A DNA stretch of 64,000 nucleotides from Ciona savignyi (taxonomy: Eukaryota > Chordata > Ascidiacea > Phlebobranchia > Cionidae). Shown here piece after piece: positions 24,401 through 37,550 of the stretch. Under the pieces are notes generated by a model. It made no database searches, was not told where the DNA came from, and worked only from the letters and a program-made list of their open reading frames with translations. Numbering within the stretch: position 1 is the first letter of the stretch; the number at the start of each line of letters is the position of its first letter. The translations under genes and the position numbers were made by a program. The stretch covers positions 1,501,808 to 1,565,807 of the forward strand of contig CH003412.1 of NCBI GenBank assembly GCA_000149265.1, read 5' to 3'.

Positions 24401-27400
24401 GCAGACAGCCGAAAGGTTGTAAGAGCGGATGAAAATATTATATCTTAACTTATTAATTTACGTTTAAAATAAAGGATTTCTGCCCTACCCCCTATTTCGA
24501 TGCAGGTACACGAAGTTTGGTGCCGTGGTTCATGTTTCATTGAATTACTTATCACGCGAGGTTGTAGAAGTCTTATTACACAGTAGACTTGGCCTCGTGA
24601 ACCACACAATGCTATATAATCATCGTCGGAGCAATCGATGGGAGTACATGCTTTGTGATTTACTTCCATCAGTGTGTCACAACTACATGTCATCAGCAAG
24701 ACAGAGTGAAACATGTAAACTAATAGGCCTTGAGGACGAATATGGTATCAATATTAAGGTTAGTAAGAAGTGCTTTGAGTTACACATCCACTTTAAATTG
24801 TCAAAAAAATATAGCTTTTTATTGGTTATTGCACTAAGACATATTATAGTTCTGTATAGCTAGTCGTGGTGTCTTTATTGTGCAGGGTACTTAGCGGATG
24901 TTGCCTAAACCCAGTGGGTAAATGGTTAATTGGGACTCTTACATTTACATTTACGAATCGAATATACGTATTATTATGTATTAAATATCGTCTTCAATTA
25001 AATCACTTAAACAGTGAAATTGAGATCATAAGACTGCATTAAGTGAGTTTCGTTTATTTTACAGTCAGGTAGTTAGCCTTGAGACTTTGCCTAATAGTAG
25101 TAGATTGTCGAATTATTTACTGCAGTAACCAAACCAATCACATCACCCAGGACTCGGTCTTCGCGTGACGTCTTCCGTATGCGTATAAAAACTTACTAGT
25201 GTGGTTGCGCCGTTTTTTTAAATTTTGACTATACATTTTGATAATACCTAAAGCAGCAAAAGTGTGTTTTATTTATTTTCATTTTATGTTATATATACCT
25301 GTAAAATACAAACCTCACCTGCCGCCAATGAGAATGAGCATACGAGCCATCTCTTTCGAACCACAAATCCTTCAAACGTATTGTCTTTACCTTTGAATCG
25401 TATAAACGTATGTTCACTACGCTAAAACGCACCATGTAAACTGTAAAGGTTTATATTTTTACCAAGTTTAATATCCTGCAGTCGTCCATGTAACCTGACT
25501 TCGGTTATCAAGTATTTTTTTGTGATTGGATGTATTATAACGCAGCTTGCTTTCTTCCATCCAGAAGATAAACTATACTGATACACATATTCATATTCCT
25601 GTATACTTTATAGACTATGGGAGGTTTCACAAAAAGAATCAGTCGAGGAGAAACATGGAAATTAACAGCAATCGCAACAAGCTTTGCTCGGCCTCTTCAC
25701 AATGCTACTATTGGTTTGAATATCGTTAAAACTCCTAACCATTCTCCGCCATGCACTTTCATAAAGGTTGTTATTATCCACAACTTATTATCACTTCCCC
25801 ATACTTCTTGTGTATTTATAGAATTTTTACTTGACTGCTAAAAGTTTAAATGACCCTACTAAATTTGGACTTTTTTCATTTTTTAGGATCCATATTCCTT
25901 GTACTTGTCATACCCGAAGGGTGTTTTACAACTGAGTGAACAGGTACCAACTAATGGTATTGGAAGAGCCGAACTAATTGTGAAAGCAATACGAAACCCT
26001 GGGAATCCTAGAAAAACTGGGGTAGACGGTCAGGTAACAGTTTGGTTTTATTTTACAAAATGATCTTAATACTTTAATAAATAAAATTAATATTTTCTAG
26101 GTTTATCCACTAGGACTCTCTGTAACGTATTATCCACCCGGTGGAAAATTGGTCAGGATCGCAGATGGTGGTGCTTTTGAAGGCGCTTTGTCTTCGTTCT
26201 ACTCACAAGCATTGACTGACTGCAATTTGACTTCTTTCCATCAAACCTTTGCATTTGCTGTTAGGGTGTTTAGGTAAATTATACCACCAGGACAATTAAC
26301 CATTAATCCTTTGTCCATTTTTGCCAACTTTAAGTTGTTTAACTGCAATTAAATGTTATGCGCAGTTCCTTGCCGCCTGCACAAATGAAAAAGACATGTC
26401 CGACTTGGACAGAGGATATCAGGCCAATTTTTCAACTGTACTACAACCTTTTTCCTGTTATGGAAAAGCATAATATAATCAACCTTCGGGACATCCATGA
26501 CGTTAGGTATGTAATAGATCAGTCCCCCGGTTGACTGAATAAATAGTGCGTCAGATTTCAATCGAAAGTTGGCTAATTTGACGTTAGTAATCTGACGTTG
26601 GGACACGTAGTATCTGACGTTGGCTCGTGTAATATCGCTTCTTGGGTTAATCCATTCACGGAGTTAAACTTTTAGTGTCCTATTTATCGTTTTGAAAAAC
26701 ATTGGCATAACTGAGATTTTTTTCACGCTTTGAACCTAAATGGGGTTGTATATTAATCTACTTTTGATTTACGTGTATAGATCACAACTGCACAAAATAA
26801 ACATGTCGATGTTTGAATTCGATTGGAATCACCCCAACTTCATGCCTACTACCCGCGACCTTTCGCCGGACAAGACGGAAATCGTAAGAAGGTGGCTTGA
26901 ATGCGAAGCAACTGGAGGACCGAGTGACAGAAACTATGATGTGTAAGCAAAGCTAACAATAAAGCCATATTTCGTAAACGATTAACAAAATCACAAATGC
27001 CTAGGGTGTATAAAGAGACCCGATACGGAATCTGTGGTTCTGAGAAAAACTTAACGAAAACAGTGGAAGGAATTCAAAGCATGTTACAAATGGGTATATT
27101 TGCTGAACTTTATACAATTCCACCTTACATGACGGCAATGTTTTCACTTAAGAGGAATCGATTTAAAGAAGTCTACAAGATGCTGAAAGGGTAGGCTACT
27201 AAATCATTTTTTACACGGATGTAGACCATATTTGACCATTTAAAAATTGGAATTCGTATTAAAACTTCTCGTTTAGAATTGCTACTGAAGAAATGCTACA
27301 CATGTCCCTTGATGCAAATGTTTTAAACGCTGTTGGTGGCTCTCCTAATACAACTCACTGGCTGTGGGTACCAAATTACCCCACACCTTTTCCAAGTTTT

Positions 27401-29646
27401 GACTTTATGGAGGTAGATATTGATAATTATATTTTACCGCCGGGTATTTAGATAGTTATTGTTGCTTTTTCCACTGCGAAAATATCAAAAATTCAGAACG
27501 AAATCTATCAGCGTTCCCTTTAGAGTCTATGGAGAATAAATCATATAAATTACTTGTACCACCAAAAAATCACATTTACACTATGTAAACTATAGGACTG
27601 TAATTTTTATATCCACTTACAAATGATACTACCAACTAAAACTAAAACAAACGACAACATAACAAGTACATCATGCCATTAAGTGATTTAGGATCTGGAA
27701 GAATCGTCATCACCGGGCAATTAATTAACTTTTTTGTTTTAGATATTACCTAATGTCATGCTGAAATTAGAAAAGTTCTCCGTGTCGTTGGTAAGAGAGG
27801 TATTCAGTGAAATAGAAAAACCTACAACGCCGGAGGTGCTCAAAATTCTTTATTCCATCTCCCTTCTATGGAAAGATCTTCCTGACGACACAGGGGGCAG
27901 ATGGAAATATTTAAACCTGACTGATACTTTTAAAGGTAAGTTGTAACATAGCACGTTTTTTTCCATAAAGTTCTCTTTGTATAGTATTGATACATATGAA
28001 CTATAGATACAACAGTACACCATCTAAACTCGACCGGTCCTCGATGGTTTCGAGCAGCTGAAGCGACAAAGGCAACCAAAATGGTATAAGAGCTACGCAT
28101 GCTATTATTGTATTATAAACGATTAAAAATATAGTTTACAGCAGACCTTAAACGTATGTTTATTTATAGACACAAACAAGTGTCGATGATTCTTCTTTCT
28201 GGGAAAGAATTTTTGAAGCGTCCACTGATATGTTGGAACAACCTGAAATGACAGATGTATACACAATCGGGAGTTATTATGCCCGTGCTCTTCTTAAACT
28301 AATACAGGCTGAATCGTGTGTGAAGATTCATTCCAGAAACAAAACGATATTCGTTGGAAATCCAAACAAGCAACTTACTTCTCAACAATGGTACAGCACT
28401 AAGGGTATAAGCACAGCGACTCTTTTTCCAGTTATGGGGTTAAAATCAGCTATTGAAGCCTTGTTAGAGGTAGTATATGAAGGAGAGGGTGGCACGCCAT
28501 GTGCACCGTACATCACTGAGTTTCCACACAAAGGAAACAGTAAAACGCCTTACGGTCTTCAAAAACCCGATTTTTACAAATCACACTACATCCGCTTTCA
28601 AGAGATTGTTCACGGACGTGAACTCATTGCGGTTACACAGAGACAACCGCACTGGCCCACAGATATTTGCTTGCCATTGAATAAAGATGTTTGTCCCTGT
28701 GGGTCATTTATGGGTTCAGCACAGAATGATTCACAGATGCAGTGCATACATTACTGCTACGTGGGAAAATCGATTTCTATTTCGGAAAATGTAGAAGACG
28801 TTTGGCCGATTGAAATGGCAAATTTTATGCAGATGGCACCAAAGCAACGGGCAAAATACTCAAGCAACAGCTACTATGCATCACATAAGTTTTCTATGTT
28901 GTACACATCACTACTTGATTGTTTAGGTAAGAAAAACTAATAACCTTCGCCTAGTCTACTATTTTTGTTATTTTTAATTCTGTAACCTATGGTATATAAT
29001 TTAAAATTTGTCCGACAGATTAGTCTGGTGGTTTAGTGTGTCGCTTTTCAGCCAAACTGTTGAAGGTTTGAGACCGGTCGCTAGATAGTCGGTCGTAGCC
29101 TTTGGCAAGGCATTTAATAAACATCGCCTGAACCAGCGGAGTAATTGGTTATACTAAATTGAAGAAACGTGTGAATCATACACAACACCGTGCAATAGCT
29201 ACGGAAACCCGACGGTGGGCGCGGGGTGATCTGACGATTTCCTGTGTGTTAAGATCTTTGATTTTCTATTCACGGGATAAACATGATTATTCTTATCCTC
29301 CTGTCCTAAATTAAATTGCTGGTGACTGTAAAATGTAGCACTGACTTTACAATAGTAATTTAAAGTGTATTTCACCTAAATGCCAACCCTACACATTGTT
29401 TTAAAGTTTTAAACATTGCTGTCATCAGAATTTTCGTTTAATGGTAACCCAACAAAAATGGCGCAATGCACGGCAAAAATGTACGAGTTGTTGGAATCCG
29501 GTATGAAACTTGTCACCATGCCATTATACAAGAAAGGGAAAACGAATATTGGACCTAACACAGCTCCACATTGGACTTACATTAAAGATCGCTACGAACC
29601 AAGAACCAAAAAGAAATTTGTTGACATGAAAATTAAATTTTGTTAA
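21475..29646 (+). CDS. Secreted thrombospondin type-1 repeat fused to a VioB/RebD-like (iminophenyl-pyruvate dimer synthase family) protein, 20 exons, 1284 aa
   Basis: Exons: 21475-21535, 21938-22123, 22199-22350, 22413-22569, 22968-23118, 23182-23307, 23664-23820, 24030-24298, 24506-24758, 25614-25766, 25887-26033, 26101-26273, 26366-26506, 26781-26942, 27005-27190, 27277-27412, 27743-27935, 28007-28083, 28170-28926, 29429-29646. They sum to 3855 nt with no stop. Exon 1 is a signal peptide. Exon 2 is one TSP1 repeat ([10 protein letters not shown], residues 34-43, six Cys). From residue 84 the chain follows bacterial Vio[12 protein letters not shown] with [21 protein letters not shown] with [18 protein letters not shown], then [10 protein letters not shown]. 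The ferritin-like domain follows: [13 protein letters not shown] (E797), [18 protein letters not shown] (E830, H833), EGEGG (E1066), SHYIRF (H1099). Known relatives (VioB, RebD, StaD) couple oxidised aromatic amino acids into bis-indole precursors; the substrate here is unknown. Intron 5 is GC-AG. The exon 7/8 join is the least certain. Confidence 0.88.
22640..22790 (-). repeat. tRNA-like SINE fragment in intron 4
   Basis: On the minus strand a box-A-like TAGCCAAGTGGTTGGC is readable. The rest is degraded. Confidence 0.3.
24858..24930 (+). repeat. SINE family 1 fragment in intron 9
   Basis: The stretch with CTAGTCGTGG, GCAGGGTACTTAGCGG and GCCTAAACCCAG matches the middle of the SINE at 4826-5130. 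It has no head or tail. Confidence 0.5.
29013..29308 (+). mobile_element. SINE family 1 in the last intron of the TSP1-VioB-like gene
   Basis: A near-complete copy has a box-A-like TAGTCTGGTGG, box B GGTTTGAGACC, the GGCAAGGCATTTA body, CCCGACGGTGGG, and the tail CTTATCCTCCTGTCCT. It lies between exons 19 and 20 in the sense direction. Confidence 0.8.
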
Positions 29647-29658
29647 TTTTTTAATTAC

Positions 29659-29664
29659 AATAAA
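29659..29664 (+). terminator. Poly(A) signal of the TSP1-VioB-like gene
   Basis: AATAAA begins 13 bp after the stop codon, overlapping a second AATAAA. Confidence 0.5.
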
Positions 29665-29841
29665 TAAAATGATTTAGTGCAATAGGAAAAAAGTGATCAT
29701 TTATGATGGTTGTGCGCGTGACGGCTATATTCTCTCTTTGTGTAAACACAGAAGTTTAGCAAAAATCGAAATCTAGTTTCTATGGATATACAAGCTGCTT
29801 CTTGCTAAACGTAAGAATGCGCCTTTGTGTTCATTTTATTG

Positions 29842-29880
29842 CCATATATGGTAAACTGGTCGTACAACTTCCATATATGG
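29842..29880. promoter_or_regulatory. Pair of perfect CArG boxes (SRF sites) upstream of actin
   Basis: CCATATATGG occurs twice, at 29842-29851 and 29871-29880, 29 bp apart. Both fit CC(A/T)6GG exactly. Such sites bind serum response factor and are typical of actin promoters. They lie about 350-385 bp before the actin ATG. Confidence 0.75.
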
Positions 29881-29998
29881 AAATTAAATAAACCCAACTG
29901 TCTCTTTATTTCGCAATCAGCATTAATAGCATTTCAGTTCACTTTCGACATACCAGGTTCATTTATATCTAAATAGATGCGTGTCCTTGAGATTGGCC

Positions 29999-30010
29999 TA
30001 TATATTAAAA
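29999..30010 (+). promoter_or_regulatory. Possible TATA box of actin
   Basis: TATATATTAAAA sits about 120 bp downstream of the CArG pair and about 220 bp before the ATG. A 5'-UTR intron between here and 30227 is possible but not proven. Confidence 0.35.
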
Positions 30011-30214
30011 GGTTCCGTAAGAGAAGGCAGTTTTGTAGTCTGTTGGTCAAGATAAAAAATACCCTAATGTAATGTCGATTAGTCAAATAAAGTCCTAGTT
30101 AGAAACGCATTTAACATTAGTCCAAAACTTTCCTCAATACCAGCCCAAGGCAGGTTTAAAAGAAAACTTAATCAATGCTATATTTCAAATTCTAATAAAG
30201 CATACCGGTAGTAA

Positions 30215-31916
<1,702 letters not shown>

Positions 31917-32550
31917 GCCATCTTACGGCAAGGAGTGTTCCTTAATTTCTGTGGTGGTCAGTTCAGTTCACAGCGTGTTCTTCGTTCGGTATGAATAAAG
32001 TAACCTCCGGTGTTGGAAAAGTTTTTTGGGGGAATTTTGGACCAAGTAAAACTAAAAAATGGCATTAAACTAATACAAAGCCATAGGTCTACCATTCAAA
32101 ACTACTGTAGCGTCGTTTTAGCATGGTAGAGGTTACACGTATTTTTAGTAGTTGGTCACTATGTGTTACGCAGCAGCTATAAGTATTAGCCCACGCTTTA
32201 AAGAAAACCTATGGGGCTCAATAAGTGAAAGAACCAGTCTCTGTTTTATACTTACTGCCTAGTGTAGTGCTATAATCTAACTGATGAAATCTGAATGTAG
32301 CTCGCATTATAGTATACAAAGACTGCGTGTGCGTGTATCGGTTTAATGCGACAGCCCACGGAGGTGTAAAAAAAACAAAATCGAATTAACATGAAGCACT
32401 CAACAGTAGACACCTTCTGTTCACAAGGTAACTCGGTTTAAACGCAGGGTATTGAACTATACACAGTGTGCAAACCACAGTACATATCGAATAAAATAAA
32501 TAATTGAACAAGTTCGCCCAAGAGCTTTGTACAAAGTTAGTTGTATGATT
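31917..32550. other. Interval between the convergent actin and snail genes
   Basis: It holds the 3' untranslated parts of the two convergent genes. No further coding signal is seen. Confidence 0.5.
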
Positions 32551-35517
32551 TCACAAAGACACTTGTTCGGCAACTTTAGGCATGGAGTCACAGTGAACTT
32601 GGTGGCGTTTAAGAAGGGAGATTCTTGAAAAGGTTTTCTCACATGACACACAGCTGTATCGTTTGACGGTTTCGTGGGTCTGCATGTGAGCTCGAAGATT
32701 CGATCTATCGGCGAATGCTCTTGAACACACGGTACACTGATACGGCTTTTCACCTGTGATGTTAAAACAAAGTTATACGATTAATTACTTGAAGGCTTTT
32801 AGTTAATATCTTATAATAAACAAAAATAAATGACTTACCTGTGTGGGTACGAATGTGACCCTGCAGTAACCATGTTCTTGAAAACGCTTTTCCGCATATA
32901 TGGCACTCACACGGTAAAGTGTGTGTTCTGATGTGCATACGAAGGGCTCCCAGCGAGCTGCATTCTTTCTTACATATCTAAAGAGAAATGAAGAGGACAT
33001 GTTAGTGCTTTATATATAATAAAAAGAAATATAAATTTATTATCGTGATTATTACCTTGCAGTTGAATTTGGTTCCAGATTCTGGATCATCGTGAGTTTT
33101 TGCATGTTTAGCAAGTGCTCCAATGGTGGCATATGTCCGGCCACATTCCACGCAGGGTATACGGCATGGTTTAAAGTTTACCGGCTGAGGTCCTTTATCG
33201 TCGCCAGTGCCAGCCGATTTCTGAAAAAGTATTTATATTTAAAACATTGTAAAACAGCATTTTTAAAACTTTATACAAATTAAATCGCTTTAGCAATTGT
33301 ACCTGGACAGGTGTTGGTGGTATTTCAACTTCTCTCCAAGTTGTAAGCGTTCCAGTTTGAAGCGAATCGGAACACATTTTTTTGCTATTCGGTATAAAAC
33401 TTGCATGGTCTTGGAAATCTGCACATAAAATTTAATTTAAAATTTGTTTTTTTTTACACAACGACACAATAACCTTTACAATTAATTTACCTTCTTGTGT
33501 ATTTTTTCGTTTTAAGTCCTGTCGATCTTTCTGGGCTCCACCATACATCGAAATGTTATCGTGACCTTGAGTAAGCATAGTCGGCAAGTCTTGGAAGGAA
33601 AAGGCAGAAAATTTCTTTGGCTGGGGTGGCGAACTTGAAACTTTTGTTGGTTTTGCATTCTTTCGTCGTCGCTCTGTGCCGAGTGTTTTTTCGTGGTACT
33701 CCAAAAAATTCAGTTTTGGCCGCAATTGTTCGACTTGGCTACTGAAAACCTTTGCAAATTCTGTTAATAAAGATGGATCGCTTTCAAAGTTTCTCGGTGA
33801 CGAAGTAGAGTGATAGATGTTTGTATTGGAGGTATGATGCGGATTTTTACTGTTGTTTTCCGCTACAGTTGAACCCTGAGCAGCAGTTTGGGGTGACAAC
33901 AGGGCTTGGAGGAGTGGTGGCTGAAGATGATTGGCTGCGGTAAGCTGGTGAAGACCTGTAAGCATTGCATTCCCGGCGGCATAGTTGAGCGAATTAGTAG
34001 TTGGTACTGACGAACATGACGTCGGTGCATTGCCAGTGGCTGGTAGAAATAAACCAGGGTGAAAGTATTTTCCCGCCAGGTATGATGGTGGGAATGCTGG
34101 TAAACCATTGCTTGTTATCGGAGTTGGAAAGTATGGCCATGAAAACATTGAAGAGGCGAAAGTTGTCGGCGGTTGCGCGGTTGGTGCAACTGTTTTTTCA
34201 AAAGTGGCGGATGGTTTAAATTGAGCCGGGCGTGATTTTGCAAAGTTTGGATAATCATCCACAGGTTCTGGTTTTACAACAAGGTTGTTCTTGTCTTTAT
34301 TTGCTGGTTTGCACGTTTTATTTGAAGAAGTTCTTTTGTGGCAGGAAAGGTCCATTGGTATGAGATCGCAATTTTTATCCTCGGGTTCTCTCTTTATGGT
34401 GCGGAAAAGTACAACACTTTTTTCCAAGTTTTTAGTTGCCTTGTTTCTGGTCGACTCTTCGCTTACTCTTCTCGGAAATCCCTCATCACTTTCATTTCCA
34501 AATGAACCTGATGATGTGATCGACGACGTAGGTGAAGTTGAGTTGTTGGATTCACCGCTGCAGTAGAAACTGTCATCTCCACTCACGGTGCAACGTCGAG
34601 CAGACTCAGCTTGAAGAGAAAAAAAAAACATTAAATTTCGTATATTAAATTTGATTCATAATATGAGGTGGTATCAGTTTTGTATTCATCACTGTGTCTG
34701 TAACATTGCCTAAATATTTTTTGGTATTAGTGTCTTAAGCAAAAATTCTTTAATGTTGCAGAACACATTGTGGCAAACACAAGGCATTCTCAAATATGTA
34801 CATTGTTCTTCCAGTGAATGACAGTTATTGGGCATGAGTGTGCGAGTGAGCAAACAGGTAGCGCTGTCAACGCTTTCATCATTAGAAGATTACGTCAAGC
34901 TTATATTGGTAATATTCATTCTTTAAAGCTAACGGGCTAAAGCCCAAGGGAGAAACGGTGCGCTGAAAACACTTGGTACTAGGTCGCATCTATTTTAGTC
35001 ACCACCTGTTTGGTAAACGTGGTTGACCTAGTCAGTTATCGGCGTATATGGCCAGTGAGGATGTACCAACGCAAATACACTCCAAGGGTTACATATTTTA
35101 CTAGCATCGTGAACGGTACAGGTATACTAGAACCGGTAGTTTAGTGTGATCTAAACAGTGGGTGACACGCGACCAGTGGGAGGTCCAGTCGCTTCCTTAA
35201 CTTATCGCAAGTGTTACATTTTAGTATAATTAAACGGAAACAACACTCGGGAAACTACAACTCTCTTTTCTTTTGCCGAAATATATATTCCATTTTACAC
35301 TGTGATATAAATTTTCGAAAAAGTACCATTATAGCTTTTGTTTATCTAATATTGTAAGCTGATGTTAATGAATGTGCAGGTACGGCGTTAATTTTTTGGT
35401 GCATTTAATGTTGATTAGCCTATACGCGGCTTTGTAAACCCTTTACTTTTATAATATCACAAACATACCTTCACTTTTCTGCTTCGCTTGATAAAGAATG
35501 GTATCTACTGAGGTCAT
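32551..35517 (-). CDS. snai: Snail-family zinc-finger transcription factor, six coding exons, 596 aa
   Basis: Exons on the minus strand are 35517-35469, 34609-33491, 33418-33303, 33220-33056, 32977-32839 and 32753-32551, all GT-AG, 1791 nt. Five C2H2 fingers fill residues 451 to about 585. The signature [32 protein letters not shown] and [18 protein letters not shown] is specific to Snail (not Scratch). The long N-terminal part is Ser/Pro-rich. It holds a CtBP-binding PMDLS (residues 101-105) and two SUMO-type sites (IKRE, VKPE). The first exon encodes [10 protein letters not shown] and so lacks the N-terminal SNAG repressor motif of vertebrate Snails. It is a nuclear E-box-binding repressor; in ascidians Snail acts in tail muscle and neural lineages. 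Confidence 0.94.
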
Positions 35518-35708
35518 AATGTTGTGAATGATCAGCACAATATTTTTCAATCACAGTGATAAAGCAACAAGTATGGTTTCTTACAAATAAAACAGCTAGA
35601 AAATGAGAACTACACATTAGGTAAACATATTTAATATGCATAACTGTTAAAAAATTATTTTTATTTCTTAATGTTGACAACTCTACCTTTCATTGCGCTG
35701 CATAAGAA

Positions 35709-35715
35709 TTTTATA
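35709..35715 (-). promoter_or_regulatory. Candidate TATA box of snail
   Basis: On the minus strand the sequence reads TATAAAA, about 190 bp before the start codon at 35517. The placement is plausible but not confirmed. Confidence 0.4.
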
Positions 35716-36066
35716 ATAACAGAAATATATATTTTTCTTCATCATAACCAGAACTGTTGTAGTAATAACTAGAACTGTTGTAGTAATAATACATTCTGTA
35801 AACTTTCTATTAGACTTTGAGTTGCACTGATAGTGACATAACTGTAGGCACGCGACCAGTCTACGATAAATGCTGAGATAGTGATTTCCAGGCTGTCGAT
35901 GCTCCGAATATGAACCCACTCTGCTCGGCAGGTGAGGAGACGAAGAAGGCTGGCAGTGTGGACGATTCCAGACGAGGTGCCAAACGCGCTATCCGCCTTG
36001 CTCAGCAGGCAACCGGGTCGCTTCAAAGTGGAGCGATGGTGTATCCTCAATCTCAACTTGGCCGCA

Positions 36067-36174
36067 CAGTTGCTGTATCTCAAAGTCGACACCTCGATCT
36101 GCAGACGGAAAGGTGGGATCGCTTTATCAACTTGTCACGCCAATTCAGTTCGCACGCAACTGACATCACAGTTG
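36067..36174. promoter_or_regulatory. Cluster of CAACTG-core E-boxes upstream of snail
   Basis: CAGTTG/CAACTG occurs at 36067-36072, 36157-36162 and 36169-36174, about 350-465 bp beyond the candidate TATA box. E-boxes of this core have been reported in the early muscle enhancer of Ciona snail. That this is that enhancer is my inference. The surrounding DNA (about 35900-36220) is richer in GC than its flanks. Confidence 0.5.
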
Positions 36175-36224
36175 TCGTCAGTGGAAATTCTGCCTTGACT
36201 TTATTGAACTCACTTAAATAATGT

Positions 36225-37239
36225 TAACTTCCGTCACATATTCGGTAAAATTTAATACCAGTACAGATTCCTGATACAACAAGTATATGCTAAATGTTTA
36301 CGTTACACTCAACCCCTAGGTTACTAAAAAGAATTTATATTTCTCGTGGCAAATTGCTGAAATCATATTGCTTTTTCTTAGATAATATATTTTCTTTGGG
36401 ATTGTTGTTGTGTAAAAGTAACTTATTGTAAAAAAGTCGGTCATCTATGTTTAAGGAAGTAAGTCTAAATACCGGGTCAATCTCCCAGCTGTGTATCGAA
36501 GTTGACCACCTCAGTGAACTGCTAATTTTTGCACGAATGGCCATCCGAAATTCCGAACCTAGAGACTAGAGGGTTAATTAACACCAATTAACGATTCCAC
36601 CTCTTTCTAAAAAGTTTTTTTTCAAATATTAAAACGCACAAATGCTAATGAGAGAACTAAAAGACTGCCAACAATAAATTGCTGTTTCATATATTATTTT
36701 GTTAATTTTACCATTAATATATCTTATTAAGAGTTAATTCTGCTATAAAGTAGTTTAAAAGGGAATAAGGCTACATGAAAATATTTAATACGCGAGCTCG
36801 AGAGCTTTGAATGCCAAATGATGAGGTTAGAAATTCCCTTGTGCGCTTGGTCATCAAAGGACAGGCGACTAAACGCGCCTCAGCGGTACATTGATGTGTT
36901 ATTAGTTGTTGATGTAAAACTTCCACCAGATTCCATATGATATCATTTCTAATCTGCCCAATACGTTTGCAGAATAACTGGTAGGAGAGCCACAGCTGAA
37001 GACACCTTTATAGTTCGCATAACACGATAAGAGTGCTAAATATCGGAAATTAACCCGACTTCATTTGATCTATAAACAACAATATTTTTAGGTTTTAATT
37101 TGGCCCTCCCGCTGTAGAGTATTAAGAAAAATGTTTTTTTTTGTATTTATTGTACATAGAAAATATCTTGAACAAAATTCACAAAGGTGGAGCATTTGTC
37201 GGTGTATTTTTGTTATAAAACTTTACAGAAATATTATAA
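36225..37239. other. Upstream snail interval, no gene seen
   Basis: AT-rich, with no coding signal and no SINE recognised. It could hold more snail regulatory DNA, but no site cluster stands out. Confidence 0.4.
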
Positions 37240-37550
37240 CACGTATTTATGTTCACAAGTAATTTGTCTTCGGCAAGGTGCTCTACAACAAATGCACAGT
37301 ACGTATTACCTTGGTTAGTGTACTCTAGACTGACCAAAGGAACAAGAGACACAATGGGCACCCGCCGAAGGTTTGTACAAGCCACCATGCACCGTGTCAA
37401 AACGAAGCCGTTTATGGAACACTGCTCGCCTACCGAGCGTCTGCATTTCATAGAGAGGCGGTCTGCTATCATTGCCCGATGGTACCCCGCGTTCACCACA
37501 TTTGTCCAATAGAAAACTAATATCAACAGACGGCAATGCAGGACACGTGT
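37240..37550. other. GC-richer island of unknown role
   Basis: It is noticeably richer in GC than the DNA around it. Frames of 115 (minus) and 87 (plus) codons overlap in it, but neither has a recognisable domain or clear splice sites. It may be a distal regulatory element or an unrecognised exon. Confidence 0.35.

Noticed and set aside
35910-36221. Overlapping open frames of 88-107 codons on both strands
   Set aside because: Open on both strands because the DNA is GC-rich; no splice sites or homology. Better read as regulatory DNA of snail.
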